Source: Thermoproteota archaeon
GTDB lineage: Archaea; Thermoproteota; Methanomethylicia; Methanomethylicales; B66-G16
Direction of reading: 5' to 3'
DNA: 5,526 nt
Assembly: GCA_003649085.1 (NCBI GenBank)
Contig: QMQV01000092.1
Coordinates: 1-5,526 of the forward strand
Part shown: piece after piece, positions 5,369-5,526 of the stretch
Layout of the letters: every line of letters starts with the position of its first letter
Position numbering within the stretch: the first letter of the stretch is position 1
The notes under the pieces: model-generated
The model's input: only the letters and a program-made list of their open reading frames with translations
What the model was told of the DNA's origin: nothing
Database searches by the model: none
Translations under genes and position numbers: made by a program

Positions 5369-5526
5369 TTGGTTGATGTCCCTGAGGAGGTTGTTGAATC
5401 TTGGCGTAGAGAGGATGTGGAGGCTAGGGAGGTTAGGAGGAGGATGGCGGATTGGGATTTTATTAATAGCCAGCCTGCTAGGATTAGGTTTGCGTTGGTT
5501 TATTTGGTTGAGAAGGGGGATAGGTA
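5369..5526 (+). CDS. N-terminal part of an unknown protein, cut by the window edge
   Basis: An open frame runs off the right end, giving 52 residues from TTG 5369. It begins MVDVPEEVVESWRRED and continues through RRRMADWDFINSQPARI to LVYLVEKGDR. Codon use (GAG, AGG, GTT, GAT) matches the other genes, and the peptide is strongly protein-like. The TTG is preceded by GAGGGGG about 9 nt upstream; TTG 5351 and the internal ATG near 5438 are alternatives. The ARIRFALVYLVEKGD segment resembles the opening helix of a helix-turn-helix domain or of short archaeal antitoxin-type proteins that pair with PIN-domain toxins. That is a guess, since most of the protein is missing. An overlapping frame from ATG 5376 is less protein-like. 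Confidence 0.65.
   Translation, partial: MVDVPEEVVESWRREDVEAREVRRRMADWDFINSQPARIRFALVYLVEKGDR

Noticed and set aside
5173..5376. 67-codon plus-strand frame with one possible membrane helix
   Set aside because: It has a weak TTG start, no ribosome site, and its first half lies over the foldable segment. It could be real only if a later start such as GTG 5229 is conserved in relatives.
5376..5526. Frame from ATG 5376 overlapping the right-edge gene, with a hydrophobic stretch
   Set aside because: Its codons and Gly/Leu/Arg composition are what the +1 shadow of the GAG/AGG/GTT-rich frame gives; the frame from 5369 is far more protein-like.

Overview
The window looks like archaeal chromosome, most likely from a thermophilic member of the Thermoproteota/TACK group. 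Four things point there. The CRISPR repeat ends in ATTGAAAG, the 5'-handle typical of Sulfolobales and Thermococcales. Spacers are long (mostly 38-44 nt). Promoter-like TTTTTAAA or TATA boxes lie about 25-60 bp before genes, with no bacterial -35/-10 pattern. Start codons include GTG and TTG, and arginine is mostly AGG/AGA. The exact taxon cannot be read from this sequence.

Layout. Positions 1-921 hold the trailer-side part of a CRISPR array read left to right: 14 identical 24-nt repeats, 13 complete spacers and one spacer cut by the left edge. One spacer occurs twice and one is unusually long. No cas genes are present. Sixty-one bases later comes the 3' end of a minus-strand radical SAM/SPASM enzyme (983-2191). 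It is divergent, across a 140-bp two-promoter gap, from a MenA/UbiA-type membrane prenyltransferase (2332-3279, +). About 410 bp without a convincing gene follow. Next is a small all-helical protein of unknown function (3696-4079, +), convergent with a minus-strand cassette.

The minus-strand cassette (4123-5066) is the least familiar part. In transcription order it encodes: a 43-residue basic microprotein, too short for usual gene-length cut-offs; a retropepsin-like (aspartic-protease-fold) protein whose expected DTG motif reads NSG; and a zinc-ribbon protein. The first two genes overlap by one base (TAGTG). The second and third lie in the same frame, separated only by one TAA and eight sense codons. 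A TATTTTTAAA box and a GGAGAG ribosome site head the operon.

Beyond it, 5067-5368 holds that promoter and a GC-rich foldable segment ending in a T run, which may be a small RNA. At the right edge is the N-terminal part of a plus-strand gene (from about 5369), possibly an antitoxin-like or DNA-binding protein.

How parts work together: the array stores past encounters with mobile elements. The prenyltransferase probably supplies membrane quinones, with the radical SAM enzyme perhaps acting in a neighbouring cofactor pathway. The function of the three-gene cassette is unknown.
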